Positions 27,429 to 36,612 of a stretch of 64,000 nucleotides of DNA are shown here, piece after piece; position 1 is the first letter of the stretch, and each line of letters begins with the position of its first letter. The DNA is taken from assembly GCF_049747295.1 (NCBI RefSeq), contig NZ_JBMHJM010000001.1, forward strand, positions 4,340,001 to 4,404,000, in the 5' to 3' direction. Position numbers and translations under genes: made by a program. This DNA comes from Afipia sp049747295. GTDB lineage: Bacteria; Pseudomonadota; Alphaproteobacteria; Rhizobiales; Xanthobacteraceae. A model generated the notes under the pieces. It had not been told where the DNA came from. It searched no databases and saw only the letters and a program-made list of their open reading frames with translations.

Positions 27429-27621
27429 TCGATTTTTCCATGGGGGGCTGCAGTTCTGTCGAGCTGATCCAGCCTTCCATCACGGCTGAACTTTCGAGCC
27501 CCTCGGCTTGCCGCAACAAGCCATCCCGCGCGCGCCCCCGCGGAAGCGTGTCTGCTTCAATTCGAAGCTGTGCAGCCAGGCTGCGTAATTGAGCTTGGTA
27601 CGTTGATTGGATTCTGGTCAT
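27382..27621 (-). CDS. Small helical hypothetical protein
   Basis: 79 residues starting MTRIQSTYQAQLRSLAAQL, with GGAG ribosome site upstream. Amphipathic helices (LRIEADTLPRGRARDGLLRQAEGLESS) and a polar C terminus that overlaps the next gene. No known family. First gene of a two-gene minus-strand unit. Confidence 0.6.
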   Translation of the reverse strand: MTRIQSTYQAQLRSLAAQLRIEADTLPRGRARDGLLRQAEGLESSAVMEGWISSTELQPPMEKSNEISSDQSKLDIRAR

Positions 27622-28175
27622 TGGACTGCTCCGCTGTGCGAGACAGGCGGGAGCACGATCGGTCTCTCTGTTACCGGCGCCCTTGAGGTTCGTGCCGGCA
27701 ATGGCCGATGATGCGCCTTAATCCCTTCGGCGACTACTCAAAAGATTCTTTGAGGCGCCGGAACAAACGTATCTGGCTGGTTGAGCATCCTCTCGATTGC
27801 GCGGTGAAGAATAGATCACAGGCGTTGACCCGCTTCACTGCTTTAGCGGTCCCCGCCGGAAATCTCGCTATGTCATCTCCATGAGATCGTCTGGTCACAG
27901 ACTTTGCGCATGTTGTGTGATGCGTGCCTGAAACGATCATGACATCGGCTTGGCATGGTGAGGCGTGGAGTGCGGCCTACGTGCCTGCGTTCGAGCCACT
28001 TGGAACTAATCGAGCGGAATTCGACGTAGTTGCCATAGAGCGCGGGCTGCAGCGGGCACGTCCCGGTTATCTCTCCAGCAAGAGTCCGGTCGCAGCGATA
28101 AACGCGAGAAAATGACGATCGTCATCTGAATCTCGAGAAGATGGGCCTTGTCGACAAGCGAGCTCGCCGCGTGGA

Positions 28176-28330
28176 TCTATGTCCAAGCGCTATTGTCCAA
28201 GCTTTATTTGTCCAAAAGTCATTGCCAAGGCGTGTTGCGATGCCGCGTTGCGACTTCTCGTTGCTCCCGGGCGCGATGGTGTCGTCCAAGAATTCGCGCT
28301 TGCAACGAATAGAGCATCGTAATGCGACAT
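28176..28330. repeat. Diverged direct repeat, copy A
   Basis: Begins tctatgtcca and ends atcgtaatgcgacat, with shared islands attgccaag and tctcgttgct in the same order as copy B at 28481-28641. Translations of the two copies diverge more than the DNA, so it is probably a non-coding or decayed element. Confidence 0.5.
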
Positions 28331-28480
28331 AAAGAGACGAATCTCGTCTTTGGAAGCCCGGTGTCTTTTTTCTGAAATCAAAGCTTCGCAATTCGCAGCG
28401 AAGAATACCAGGCGCCGTCGATCATCAACGGCATGCGGGCGCTGGGTCCTCGCAGTCAAAGCGATTTCGTCGCGCGCAAG

Positions 28481-28641
28481 TCTATGTCCAGGAGTCTTGC
28501 TGAGGCGGTTGCCGGGGTTATTGCCAAGCCTGTCGCCAAGACTCGCTGTGATGTCGCGCGGCCGATTCTCGTTGCTCTGAAGCGCGCCGGCCTCTTCGAA
28601 AAGATGCGCTTGCTGTGAGCGGATTATCGTAATGCGACATG
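28481..28641. repeat. Diverged direct repeat, copy B
   Basis: Partner of copy A, 305 bases downstream in the same orientation, with the same first 10 and last 15 bases. It ends 71 bases before the phosphoesterase start, so it may contribute to that gene's upstream region. Confidence 0.5.
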
Positions 28642-28711
28642 TTGACACATGACCGTCATTGCCGCCGGTTAGAAACGCGCCGCGCTAAGCCCATCTCTTT
28701 TCGAGGACCAG

Positions 28712-30394
28712 ATGAAAAAGATTCTCCTGTCCACCGTCGCGATCATTGCTGTCGCGGCTGGAGTCAGCGGCTCGCTTGCCGCAAAAAATGATACCCAGGT
28801 CAGCCCGCAGAACGCGGCCAAGACCGCGACGCCAATCAAGCATCTCGTCGTGATCTTCGGCGAGAACCGCTCGTACGATCATTATTTTGGCACTTACCCG
28901 CATGCGACCAATCCGCAGGGCGAGCCGGCCTTCCAGGGCGCTGCGAACACGCCGAAGTCAAACAATTTCATCGCGAACCCGACGCTGCTGTCCATGAACG
29001 GCAATTCCTCGCCCGCGCTGAACGGCTCCGATGCCGCCAATCCGTTCCGCCTCGATCGCTCGCAGGCGAACACTCAGTCGCAGAACCATGCCTATACGGC
29101 TGAACAACAGGCCTACGACAACGGCAAAGCCGATCTCTTCCCGAAGTTTACCGGGCGTGGCACCAGCGGCAGCGCCGGCGCGTTCGGCACCAAGGGCCAG
29201 GTGATGGGCTACTTCGACGGTAACACCGTGACCGCGATGTGGAATTACGCGCAGAAGTTCGCGATGAGCGACAACGCGTACACCGACGGCTACGGTCCAT
29301 CGACAAACGGTGCGATCAACGTGATCTCCGGCCAGACCAACGGCGTGCAGTTCATCGTCGGTTCGTCGCCGTCGAACGTCATCGCTGACGGAGCGGGCGG
29401 CCAGACGCTGATCGGCGACATCGATCCCGGTTTCGACGTCTGCTCGAGCAAGACGACCGCAGGCATCCTGACGGGCAAGAACATCGGCGACCTGCTGAAC
29501 GCTGCGAACCTCACCTGGGGCTCGTTCATGGGCGGCTTCAGCCTCGTTGCTAAGAACGCAAACGGCACCACCGACTGTAAGCGCTCGACATTCAACGCTG
29601 TCACCGGCTCCAGCCCGGCTGACTACATTCCGCACCACGCCTGGTTCCAGTATTATGTGTCGACCGCCAATCCGACGCATGCTCGTCCGGGTTCGATCGA
29701 AGCTGTCGGTTACACCAAGCTGAACGGCGCCGTCGATCCGGCCAATCACGGCTACGATCTGCAAGACTTCTACGATGCAGTGAAGGCCGGCAACTTCCCG
29801 TCGGTCTCGTACATCAAGATGCCGGCTTACCAGGATGCCCACGCTGGCAACTCCGACCCGCTCAATGAACAGTTCGGAAACGTCGAGCTGATCAACTTCC
29901 TGCAGCAGCAGCCGGATTGGGAAAGCACCGCCGTCATCATCACCTACGATGACTCCGACGGATGGTACGATCACGCTTATGCCACCCCGACCACGGCGTC
30001 CTACGATGCAACTGCCGATCAGGTGAACGGCCCCGGACAGTGCGGCCGCGGCATCAATCAGCAGCCGCTGCCGATGGGCGTTAACGGCAAACCGGTGAAC
30101 GGCCGCTGCGGTCCCGGCACCCGCGTGCCCTTCATCGTGATCTCGCCTTTCGCGAAGCAGAACTACATCAGCCACGCCCGCATTTCGCAGGCGTCCGTCG
30201 TCCGCTTCATCGAGGACAACTGGCTGAACGGTCGTCGTATCGGCGCCGGCTCGCTCGATGCCCAAGCCGGCTCGATCCTGGACATGTTCGACTTCCAGAA
30301 CGGCAATGGCCACCGCGCCCCCGTGCTCACGCTCGATCCGTCGACCGGCGTTGAGACGGCGGCGGCGAACAACGGCCTCGCTCGCGGCCACTGA
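28712..30394 (+). CDS. Exported phosphoesterase family protein (acid phosphatase/phospholipase C type)
   Basis: 560 residues with signal peptide ending near SGSLAAK and a GAGGA ribosome site. The N-terminal motif IKHLVVIFGENRSYDHYFGTYP (metal and nucleophile region) and later VSYIKMPAYQDAHAGNSDPLNEQ and AVIITYDDSDGWYDH are those of the AcpA/phospholipase C superfamily, which hydrolyses phosphomonoesters or phospholipid head groups in the periplasm or outside. Seven bases before a cytochrome c peroxidase gene, so probably one operon. Confidence 0.92.
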   Translation: MKKILLSTVAIIAVAAGVSGSLAAKNDTQVSPQNAAKTATPIKHLVVIFGENRSYDHYFGTYPHATNPQGEPAFQGAANTPKSNNFIANPTLLSMNGNSSPALNGSDAANPFRLDRSQANTQSQNHAYTAEQQAYDNGKADLFPKFTGRGTSGSAGAFGTKGQVMGYFDGNTVTAMWNYAQKFAMSDNAYTDGYGPSTNGAINVISGQTNGVQFIVGSSPSNVIADGAGGQTLIGDIDPGFDVCSSKTTAGILTGKNIGDLLNAANLTWGSFMGGFSLVAKNANGTTDCKRSTFNAVTGSSPADYIPHHAWFQYYVSTANPTHARPGSIEAVGYTKLNGAVDPANHGYDLQDFYDAVKAGNFPSVSYIKMPAYQDAHAGNSDPLNEQFGNVELINFLQQQPDWESTAVIITYDDSDGWYDHAYATPTTASYDATADQVNGPGQCGRGINQQPLPMGVNGKPVNGRCGPGTRVPFIVISPFAKQNYISHARISQASVVRFIEDNWLNGRRIGAGSLDAQAGSILDMFDFQNGNGHRAPVLTLDPSTGVETAAANNGLARGH

Positions 30395-30401
30395 TTGCAG
30401 C

Positions 30402-31754
30402 ATGATGCAACACAGCCGCATCGTGTGGCTCCTTGGCGCCGGCCTTAGTCTGGCCGGCGCCGTCTTCGCCGCCGAACCTCAAGATTCGGTCGGCGAGAAC
30501 CCACACCCGATCCAACTCGTCCGTCCTCACGCCGCGCCCTTGTCTGCGATGGCGCAGCTCGGCCAGAAGGTTTTTTACGACGCGAACCTGTCCTCTTCGG
30601 GCAAGCTGTCCTGCGCGTCGTGTCATAGCCCGGAGCATGCCTACGGTCCGCCGATAGACGGCCCGGCCATGTTCGGCGGCCCCACGCTGTCGCGCCAAGG
30701 CGCGCGCGCCGTTCCTTCGCTCACCTATCACGAGCGGGAGCCGAGCTTCAGCATCGGCCCTGAAGAGGAAGAGAACGACGAGCCGATGGCCTTGGCGCAG
30801 AAGGCTGCGATCGGTCAGAAGTCCAGGCGCGCGAGAAAGACCGCGACACAGACGGCACAATCCGCGGTCAACATCGTGCCGCAAGGCGGCCAGTTTTGGG
30901 ACGGTCGCGCCGATACATTGCAGGCGCAGGCCAGCCTCCCGCTGCTCGATCCGCGCGAGATGGACGGCGGCAGTATCGAGCTGGTGGCGACGAAGCTGCG
31001 CGATTCAGCTTACGCGAAACGCTTCACCGAACTGTTCGGCGAGAGTGTTTTCAAGAGTCCGCAGCTGTTGGTCTCCGAGGCGATGTTTGCGGTTGCGCGT
31101 TACCAGATCGAAGAGCCGAGCTTCCATCCCTACACCAGCAAGTACGATTACTGGCTGGAAGGCAAGGCGCGCCTTAGCGCAAGCGAAATGCGCGGTTACA
31201 ACTTGTTCAACGATCCGGACAAAGCGAACTGTGCCGGCTGCCACGTGAGCAAGCCGAGCAAGGACAATCTACCGCCGCTGTTCACTGACCATCAATACGA
31301 GGCGCTCGGCGCGCCGCGCAATACGGCACTGGCCGACAACAAGGATCCGGCTTATTTCGATCTCGGCGTATGCGGGCCCTTTCGTACCGATATCGCGGAC
31401 CAGAAGCAGTATTGCGGCATGTTCCTGACGCCGACGCTGCGCAACACCGCGATACGACACGTCTTCTTCCACAATGGCGTGTTCCGCACCCTGCAGGAAG
31501 TGCTCGATTTCTATAATTTCCGCGATACGAATCCGGAGAAGGTCTATCCGCGTGCGGCGGACGGCTCGGTGCAGCAGTTCAACGACATTCCCGTGCAATA
31601 CCACGCTAATGTCGATGTGATCGATCCGCCGTTCGATCGTCTCCTTGGCGAGACGCCGGCGATGACGGGGCAGGAGGAGGCCGACATCATCGCGTTCCTG
31701 CAGACACTCAACGACGGATACAAGCCCGGCGGCGGAGACAAGGCAGAGAAATGA
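30402..31754 (+). CDS. Di-heme cytochrome c peroxidase family protein
   Basis: 450 residues with a signal peptide ending AAEPQD. Two c-type haem motifs, CASCH at 71-75 and CAGCH at 277-281, and the RADTLQAQASLPLLDPREMDGG segment of the CcpA/MauG superfamily. These periplasmic enzymes reduce hydrogen peroxide with electrons from small cytochromes; some oxidise other substrates. Start taken at the first of two adjacent ATGs after the phosphoesterase stop. The pairing with a phosphoesterase is seen in phosphate- or metal-related loci, but the reason here is unclear. Confidence 0.92.
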   Translation: MMQHSRIVWLLGAGLSLAGAVFAAEPQDSVGENPHPIQLVRPHAAPLSAMAQLGQKVFYDANLSSSGKLSCASCHSPEHAYGPPIDGPAMFGGPTLSRQGARAVPSLTYHEREPSFSIGPEEEENDEPMALAQKAAIGQKSRRARKTATQTAQSAVNIVPQGGQFWDGRADTLQAQASLPLLDPREMDGGSIELVATKLRDSAYAKRFTELFGESVFKSPQLLVSEAMFAVARYQIEEPSFHPYTSKYDYWLEGKARLSASEMRGYNLFNDPDKANCAGCHVSKPSKDNLPPLFTDHQYEALGAPRNTALADNKDPAYFDLGVCGPFRTDIADQKQYCGMFLTPTLRNTAIRHVFFHNGVFRTLQEVLDFYNFRDTNPEKVYPRAADGSVQQFNDIPVQYHANVDVIDPPFDRLLGETPAMTGQEEADIIAFLQTLNDGYKPGGGDKAEK

Positions 31755-31790
31755 GGCGGGCGCCGGCCTCGCGGCTTGTATGGCGTGCGG

Positions 31791-32009
31791 TCAACGTCTC
31801 GACGCGTAAGGCTTATGGCATCCATCGCCCCGCGACAGGTCGACGTCCTTAACTATTGCAACGTGGTAACCGGCTGAGATAATCCGATCTTCGTCATCGG
31901 GTATTGGGACGTCGGTAACCAGCCCGTCGATGAGAGCAGCCTCCCAGACCTCCTTTTCCGTCCCGAAGGCGGAGCCGATCTGCTTGTGGTCCTTAAAGAG
32001 TGCGTACAT
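31791..32009 (-). CDS. Small hypothetical protein, 72 aa
   Basis: Begins MYALFKDHKQIGSAFGTEKEV and has a strong GGAGG ribosome site. Compact acidic alpha/beta protein (PIPDDEDRIISAGYHVAIVKD), probably cytoplasmic. Tail to tail with the peroxidase gene, 36 bases apart. Family recurrent in rhizobia; no function known. Confidence 0.65.
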   Translation of the reverse strand: MYALFKDHKQIGSAFGTEKEVWEAALIDGLVTDVPIPDDEDRIISAGYHVAIVKDVDLSRGDGCHKPYASRR

Positions 32010-32055
32010 GCGAGCCTCCTCAAGCCCGGCCTCTTCAATCCTATGCGCTTCTCAA

Positions 32056-32094
32056 ATTAAAACCCCGCCAGTTACCGAAGTAAGCTGACGGGGC
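32056..32094 (-). terminator. Rho-independent terminator of the 73-aa gene
   Basis: On the minus strand a GC stem (GCCCCGTCAG/CTGGCGGGG with small bulge, loop around TTCGG) is followed by TTTTAATTT. It lies about 115 bases after the stop of the gene at 32211-32432 and before the next minus-strand gene. Confidence 0.7.
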
Positions 32095-32210
32095 TTAGTT
32101 GCTGATACTTCGGTCGGATTTCTCCCTGATCATACCAGCAATTATCAACGTCTATGCGGAGTGCTCGTTCCTGCGCAGACAGCTTTTTTTGATAGGACCA
32201 AAGTCGGCGC

Positions 32211-32432
32211 TCAGACGAGCATGAGGTGCGGGCGCAGCTCTTCTTCCGCCTTTCTCGCAAGACGATAGTCCTCGAGAAACTCGATGTTGGTGTAGGCGCC
32301 TTGCTTCGCGAGCAGGTGATAGATGCGTCCGATATGGCGCAGCCAAAATCTGGAAGGGCCGGGCGGAAGGGCGCGGGCTTCCATGATCGTCCGTCTCGCG
32401 TGCGCCAGCAGATAGTCGGTTGAATCTGACAT
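32211..32432 (-). CDS. Small hypothetical protein, 73 aa, probable stress gene
   Basis: Begins MSDSTDYLLAHARRTIMEAR; helical with a conserved-looking Pro-Gly-Pro and aromatic cluster (LPPGPSRFWLRHIGRIYHLL). A perfect EcfG-type promoter ends eight bases before the ATG, so the mRNA should have almost no leader, and no ribosome site is present. Function unknown; the promoter suggests the general stress regulon. Confidence 0.65.
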   Translation of the reverse strand: MSDSTDYLLAHARRTIMEARALPPGPSRFWLRHIGRIYHLLAKQGAYTNIEFLEDYRLARKAEEELRPHLMLV

Positions 32433-32440
32433 ACGGAGCC

Positions 32441-32465
32441 AACGTGCGGGCTCCGCACACGTTCC
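32441..32465 (-). promoter_or_regulatory. EcfG-type promoter GGAAC-N16-CGTT
   Basis: Read on the minus strand: GGAAC (32465-32461), sixteen bases, CGTT (32444-32441). This is the exact consensus for the alphaproteobacterial general-stress sigma factor EcfG. The ATG follows eight bases later. Confidence 0.65.
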
Positions 32466-32503
32466 TGGGGTTCCCGGCGGAACCAGCCCTCCGAACGGGG
32501 GTG

Positions 32504-33496
32504 TTACCGCATGCCCTCCAAGCCGTGCGCGGCGGCATCAGCACGCGACAAAAGTGGGGCAGGCAATTGGTCGGTCCGCTCGAATGCCTGGCAGTCGTGA
32601 TCAAGAACGGTTGTTCGGAAAAGCTGCTGCGGAGTCTGTCCGACAATGGCGTCGAAATCGTTGATCATGTGTGCCTGGTCGGCAAAGCCGCAGGCATAAG
32701 CGATATCCGCCCAGGCAAAGCCTGCCTGCCGCATCGTCAGAATCTTCTCGATACGTGCGACGCGTGCAAACTGCTTCGGACTAGCCCCAAACATCGCCCG
32801 AAAGCAGCGCGACAAATGCCGTTCACAGACATCCAATTGCGCCGCAAGGCCCCGCACGCGCAGTGAGGGGGTGCGTCGCAAACATTGTGCAGCCTTGCAT
32901 ACGACGGCGTCCGCCCGGGACTGGCGTAGGTTTTGCAGCAAGAAACTTTCCATGCGCGCAAAGCGCGTGGCGCTGTCCGGAGCTTCCATCAGCATCTCTT
33001 CCAGCAGCGACACCTCGCTCGCCTTGAAGACATCGCCCAGATCAATCTTTTCATTGATGAAACCCTGCAGCTCGCAGCCAACGAGGCGAGCGGTGGCTTC
33101 CGGCTTGAGGCGAACGATGACAACGCCGAGCGGGCCGCATGGCCGTACCGTTACGACGCCGGTCTCGAGCGCGGTCATCACGTGCCCGTACCGTCGATGC
33201 CGATAACCGGCGGAGCCGAAATGCCGGTCCGACCGTATCGGCACGCGATATTGCGCGATGAGATAGGGGGTGGTGCTGGGCAATGCCCTGGGCCTGAATG
33301 CGCGCGCCACTTTTTCATCGGGAACGTCCCAATCCAGGATCTGCTCGACAATATCCGCCAACGCGGGATGTGCCTGGATGAGCTTGTGAGGTTTCGGCAT
33401 TTGGGGCTGCTCAACGGTGGCGCCCGATTTCTCCCCGTGTTGCGGACAACGCATTGGTCGCGGTGCAGACTGCTCCTGCCACGCCGATAATGTCAT
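32504..33496 (-). CDS. AraC family transcriptional regulator
   Basis: 330 residues, start supported by a GGAGGG ribosome site. C-terminal two-HTH AraC domain (about 215-310: SLRVRGLAAQLDVCERHLSRCFRAMFGASPKQFARVARIEKIL and FAWADIAYACGFADQAHMINDFDAIVGQTPQQLFR); the N-terminal half is an effector or cupin-like region. Divergent from a cupin/membrane protein gene at 33934, its possible target. Confidence 0.92.
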   Translation of the reverse strand: MTLSAWQEQSAPRPMRCPQHGEKSGATVEQPQMPKPHKLIQAHPALADIVEQILDWDVPDEKVARAFRPRALPSTTPYLIAQYRVPIRSDRHFGSAGYRHRRYGHVMTALETGVVTVRPCGPLGVVIVRLKPEATARLVGCELQGFINEKIDLGDVFKASEVSLLEEMLMEAPDSATRFARMESFLLQNLRQSRADAVVCKAAQCLRRTPSLRVRGLAAQLDVCERHLSRCFRAMFGASPKQFARVARIEKILTMRQAGFAWADIAYACGFADQAHMINDFDAIVGQTPQQLFRTTVLDHDCQAFERTDQLPAPLLSRADAAAHGLEGMR

Positions 33497-33933
33497 GTAT
33501 CCCTCCTGGCTGGTCCACAGTTCGGGTTTGGCTGTCTCTGACCGGCGTGAGACGCTCCATCATTCGCGTGAAGCGCGCCGAGCCGATGCCGAGCTCTCCT
33601 TCACGGACCAAGACTTGTTGCTGACGACGATGTTCTGAGAAAGGTGATCTAACCCGATCCAGTTTCGGGGAACGCGGTTACACGGCGACTACCGAACGCG
33701 TGGATTTCGATTACAGGCGAAACCGGCGGATGGCGACATTGCGGCAGCCCAAAAGGGCGAGAACCAGCCGCGGAGAGCCCAACCGGGAGTCCGGTTTTTT
33801 CAATCCTTCCGCTTTCTGCATCCGTAGAACTTCGCACAACAACGGACCGGATGCGATTGCGCTGGAGTGGGACGTCGTCTCCCTCGTGATTGACGCCACG
33901 ACGCTCCGTCACTGAGTTGCGGGAACAGCACAC
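33497..33933. other. Divergent intergenic region between araC-type and cupin genes
   Basis: 437 bases. Open frames on the plus strand have composition unlike a protein and no ribosome sites. It should hold the promoters of both flanking genes, but I see no defined operator. Confidence 0.4.
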
Positions 33934-34533
33934 ATGGTCCAGCCATCGGAAGCCGAATTCAAAAGCGGGCAGGGCGACGGCGTGGAAGCATCTGAGACGA
34001 ACGTCACTCGCCTGCTGGTGCGGCGAAGCGCGAAATCGCGCGGTGCAGAAGCCGTTCTCACCATGCTTTTCTCGGCGGTGTTTCTATTCGTCGCGACCAA
34101 CGTTTCGAGCGGCTCCGACCCCAACATCATTTTCGGTATGCATGACGGAAACTCGGCCACCGTCACCTCCGGGCTTCCTCCCGATCACCCTGTGGGGACA
34201 AAGGCAACTGTGGCCCTTCTATCGTTCAAGCGGACAGTTCATCTGCATGAGCCATGTCTTTCGGCGTTCATTGTCGACTATCTCCCGGGCGGTTCGGCGG
34301 TTCTGCATCGATCGCCGACCGCGGGATATGTCCTGGTTCACGTGCTGTCGGGCGAGATTCGCGCGCAGGCCTGGGACGCGGGGATGGGCACATATCGTCC
34401 CGGTCAAACATGGGTTGAGTCCGCCATCGCAAACAATATCGTCACCAAGAACGCCAGCACTGTCGCACCGGCGCGGGCGCTTGTCGTTCTCATGACGAAT
34501 GAGACAAATTCTCAGAGATCAGAGGATCGCTAG
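33934..34533 (+). CDS. Cupin-like protein with membrane anchor
   Basis: 199 residues. A polar N-terminal region is followed by one hydrophobic segment (EAVLTMLFSAVFLFVATNVSSG) that anchors or exports the protein. The rest is a cupin-like beta domain (VALLSFKRTVHLHEPCLSAFIVDYLPGGSAVLHRSPTAGYVLVHVLSGEIRAQ...YRPGQTWVE). The usual HxH metal pair is only partly kept. Divergent from the AraC regulator, which may control it. Confidence 0.7.
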   Translation: MVQPSEAEFKSGQGDGVEASETNVTRLLVRRSAKSRGAEAVLTMLFSAVFLFVATNVSSGSDPNIIFGMHDGNSATVTSGLPPDHPVGTKATVALLSFKRTVHLHEPCLSAFIVDYLPGGSAVLHRSPTAGYVLVHVLSGEIRAQAWDAGMGTYRPGQTWVESAIANNIVTKNASTVAPARALVVLMTNETNSQRSEDR

Positions 34534-34789
34534 CCGATGCAGAGCGGCGCGGCGCGTCGTCACCGTTGGCTCAACGACAACGCGCCACTTACTGCATCTG
34601 CGAGTCTGATTTTTCCAATCTATCCGCAACCGGATGACCTAGAAACAAGGACGGCGGCTTTAGTGCCGCTGCCGGCGCCGAGGAATTGTCGCTCGCTGCG
34701 CCGGCCAGAATGGAAGTTCTCAAGCGTTCGTCGCTGTTCAAGGTTCGAAATTGAAAACTGAAGCCCATCCCAAATCGAATGAGAAGCCA

Positions 34790-35335
34790 ATGCGTAAACT
34801 CTTCAAAAAGTTCGATATGCAAGTCGCAACAGTCAACGCTGCTGCCTCGAAGCTGAGTGATCCTGAAGTTGGTACTCCCGGAGTTGAAGTGACGCCCGCC
34901 GGACTTCGTGTCATCGCGGCGGTGAATCTTGGCGAAGACGTTTTGAAACGATGCGGTATTGAGCACGGCATGCGTGTCTTCGATCTCGAATGCGGAGTCG
35001 GTGATGCCTCGCTTGCGATCGCGGACCTAGTTGGTCCGGCCGGTCTCGTGGTCGGAATCGACCAATCGGCGGCAGCCATCGACATCGCAGAAAGGCGCGC
35101 GACAGTCGCCGGTCAATGCTACTGGATGCGCTTTGTCACTGCCGATCTCAACACCTTCGTTCCCCCTGAACGGTTCGATGCCGTGGTTGTTCGGCTGAGT
35201 CTCTTTCGCCAAGGCGTCAGCACCAGCTTGTTGCGGCTCGCCGCCTACGTCCGTCCGTACGGCGTCATCGTGGTCGCTCCGGACACGTCGACCGAAGATG
35301 CCGATTTGATTCTTTCCCGGATTGGCTCGCGATGA
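34790..35335 (+). CDS. Class I SAM-dependent methyltransferase-like protein, possibly degenerate
   Basis: 181 residues from ATG 34790 with a GAGAAG site; a TTG 13 codons upstream lacks one. The Rossmann core is recognisable (MRVFDLECGVGDASLAIADLVGPAGLVVGIDQSAAAIDIAERRA), but the first Gly of motif I (DxGCGxG) is Glu and the protein ends soon after motif III, well short of the usual 260-280 residues. It may be inactive or a remnant; substrate unknown. Confidence 0.65.
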   Translation: MRKLFKKFDMQVATVNAAASKLSDPEVGTPGVEVTPAGLRVIAAVNLGEDVLKRCGIEHGMRVFDLECGVGDASLAIADLVGPAGLVVGIDQSAAAIDIAERRATVAGQCYWMRFVTADLNTFVPPERFDAVVVRLSLFRQGVSTSLLRLAAYVRPYGVIVVAPDTSTEDADLILSRIGSR

Positions 35336-35397
35336 TCCTGGATGTGGCGGTGAGTTGTATTGATTGAGTTGCATGGATGTTCGACCGGAGGCAAATG

Positions 35398-35901
35398 ATG
35401 CAAAAGACCATTGCGATGCCGAGCAGGAAGACGATTGCCTTAGTCGCACACGACAACAAAAAGGAAGAACTGGTCGCGTGGGCAAAGTTGAACCGCAAAC
35501 TATTGGCCCGACACTCTCTGTATTCCACATGGACGACCGGTCAGTTGCTGAAGACGAGGCTCGGGCTGAAAGTGACGCTGCTGGAAAGCGGGCCGTTGGG
35601 AGGAGATCAGCAGATCGGCGCCCGAATCGCGGAAGGCCAAATCGACTTTGTGGTTTTCTTTTCAGACCCTTTGCAGTCTCACCCGCACGACGCCGATGTG
35701 AAAGCGCTCCTTCGCATCATCGTGGTGTGGAATATCCCAGTCGCCTGCAATCGCGCGTCCGCCGACTTCATCGTTTCTTCGCCACTGATGGCGACGGAAT
35801 ATGAGCGCCTGGCTCCCGACACATCGAGACACCGCGTCCGCCTGCCGCTCAGCGCCGCCCTTTCGGTGGCAGCAGATCATGCGCATTTAGCCAGCCCTTG
35901 A
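35398..35901 (+). CDS. mgsA: Methylglyoxal synthase
   Basis: 167 residues from ATG 35398, six bases after GGAGG. Family motifs are clear: TIALVAHDNKKEELVAWA, LYSTWTTGQLL, and GPLGGDQQIGARIAEGQIDFVVFFSDPL with the catalytic Asp of GGDxQ. Converts dihydroxyacetone phosphate to methylglyoxal plus phosphate, a bypass that frees phosphate when sugar phosphates accumulate. Its 3' end overlaps a small convergent gene by 53 bases. A class I aldolase at 56.8 kb produces the same triose phosphate. Confidence 0.93.
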   Translation: MQKTIAMPSRKTIALVAHDNKKEELVAWAKLNRKLLARHSLYSTWTTGQLLKTRLGLKVTLLESGPLGGDQQIGARIAEGQIDFVVFFSDPLQSHPHDADVKALLRIIVVWNIPVACNRASADFIVSSPLMATEYERLAPDTSRHRVRLPLSAALSVAADHAHLASP

Positions 35902-36046
35902 TGCGCGTCATTGGCGCGGGATTTATGGGCGCGGGGTTCAGTGTCGGCTTTTTGGTCTTGATGCGGGAGATGGATGATTTCTCGCGAAAGGATAGTGCGA
36001 ATTCGCGCAGCCGTTCACGAAGCGGCGATTGAAATTGATTTTTCAT
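35849..36046 (-). CDS. Small basic hypothetical protein, 65 aa
   Basis: Starts MKNQFQSPLRERLREFALSF behind a good GGAGG site (sequence ggaggtgcgcc before ATG on the minus strand). Basic, with a KTKKPTLNPAPINPAP hinge and a C-terminal MTRIKGWLNAHDLLPPKGRR. Convergent with and overlapping mgsA. The overlap could give antisense interplay. Function unknown. Confidence 0.6.
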   Translation of the reverse strand: MKNQFQSPLRERLREFALSFREKSSISRIKTKKPTLNPAPINPAPMTRIKGWLNAHDLLPPKGRR

Positions 36047-36174
36047 GGCGCACCTCCGCTTGCTGGGGGCGGGAGCGACGGCCGCACCGAACGGCCACGA
36101 GCCCGCTGGACACGCAAATTCTTGCAGGGGTTGATTTTGAAGTCGAGTGGAAAAATTTCGGACGGACACGGGAA

Positions 36175-36333
36175 CTATCGGAGCAGATTGCGCGCGAGCC
36201 ACCATCGCGCTTGCGGCGCCATCTCATCTGCCGATGCCGCCAGCTCTTGTCGCTGCCGCTCTTCGAGCTGTTCGACCTGTGCCCCGCAAATCAGGATCAA
36301 GCCAGCTAGCGTCAGAAGACAAAACTCAAGCAT
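36175..36333 (-). CDS. Small membrane protein, 52 aa
   Basis: ATG at 36333 with GGGAG eight bases upstream. The protein starts MLEFCLLTLAGLILICGA, one transmembrane helix, then a Gln/Glu-rich amphipathic helix and ends ARWWLARNLLR. Typical of a single-pass small membrane protein. It lies in what would otherwise be a 560-base gap on the same strand as the 65-aa gene. Unrecognised; the composition and ribosome site support it. Confidence 0.55.
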   Translation of the reverse strand: MLEFCLLTLAGLILICGAQVEQLEERQRQELAASADEMAPQARWWLARNLLR

Positions 36334-36612
36334 CGCTGGCACTCCCAATGTCATTTCGCGCGGGATGCTAGGTCTCGGTCAGATCGTGCACAACACGCGC
36401 TGAAAAGATTTCCCGTCCTATGTTGGGACGCTTGAAAAATCATCGAAAACTTGAACGAACTCGAAAATTGAATGCAAGAACGAATGTAAGAACCGAATGC
36501 ATCACCGTGCCACGCAGCCCGTGCGTGTTCAAGTCACTGAATTATCTCGCCTGAGGGGCGAAGGAACCAAGATGGCTTCTCCTCGCTTGTCATTGGCAGA
36601 GGTCAAAACACC

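Larger units (their letters stand above)
27622..28711. other. Long intergenic region with decayed repeats
   Basis: Nearly 1.1 kb without a gene I can defend. Open frames exist on both strands but lack ribosome sites and their composition is unlike neighbours. It contains a 14-base perfect palindrome ATGACGATCGTCAT (28112-28125) and two diverged direct repeats (listed separately). Confidence 0.45.

Noticed and set aside
28190..28648. 152-codon minus-strand frame before the phosphoesterase
   Set aside because: It covers the two diverged repeats, has unlikely composition, and the repeat copies diverge more in protein than in DNA.
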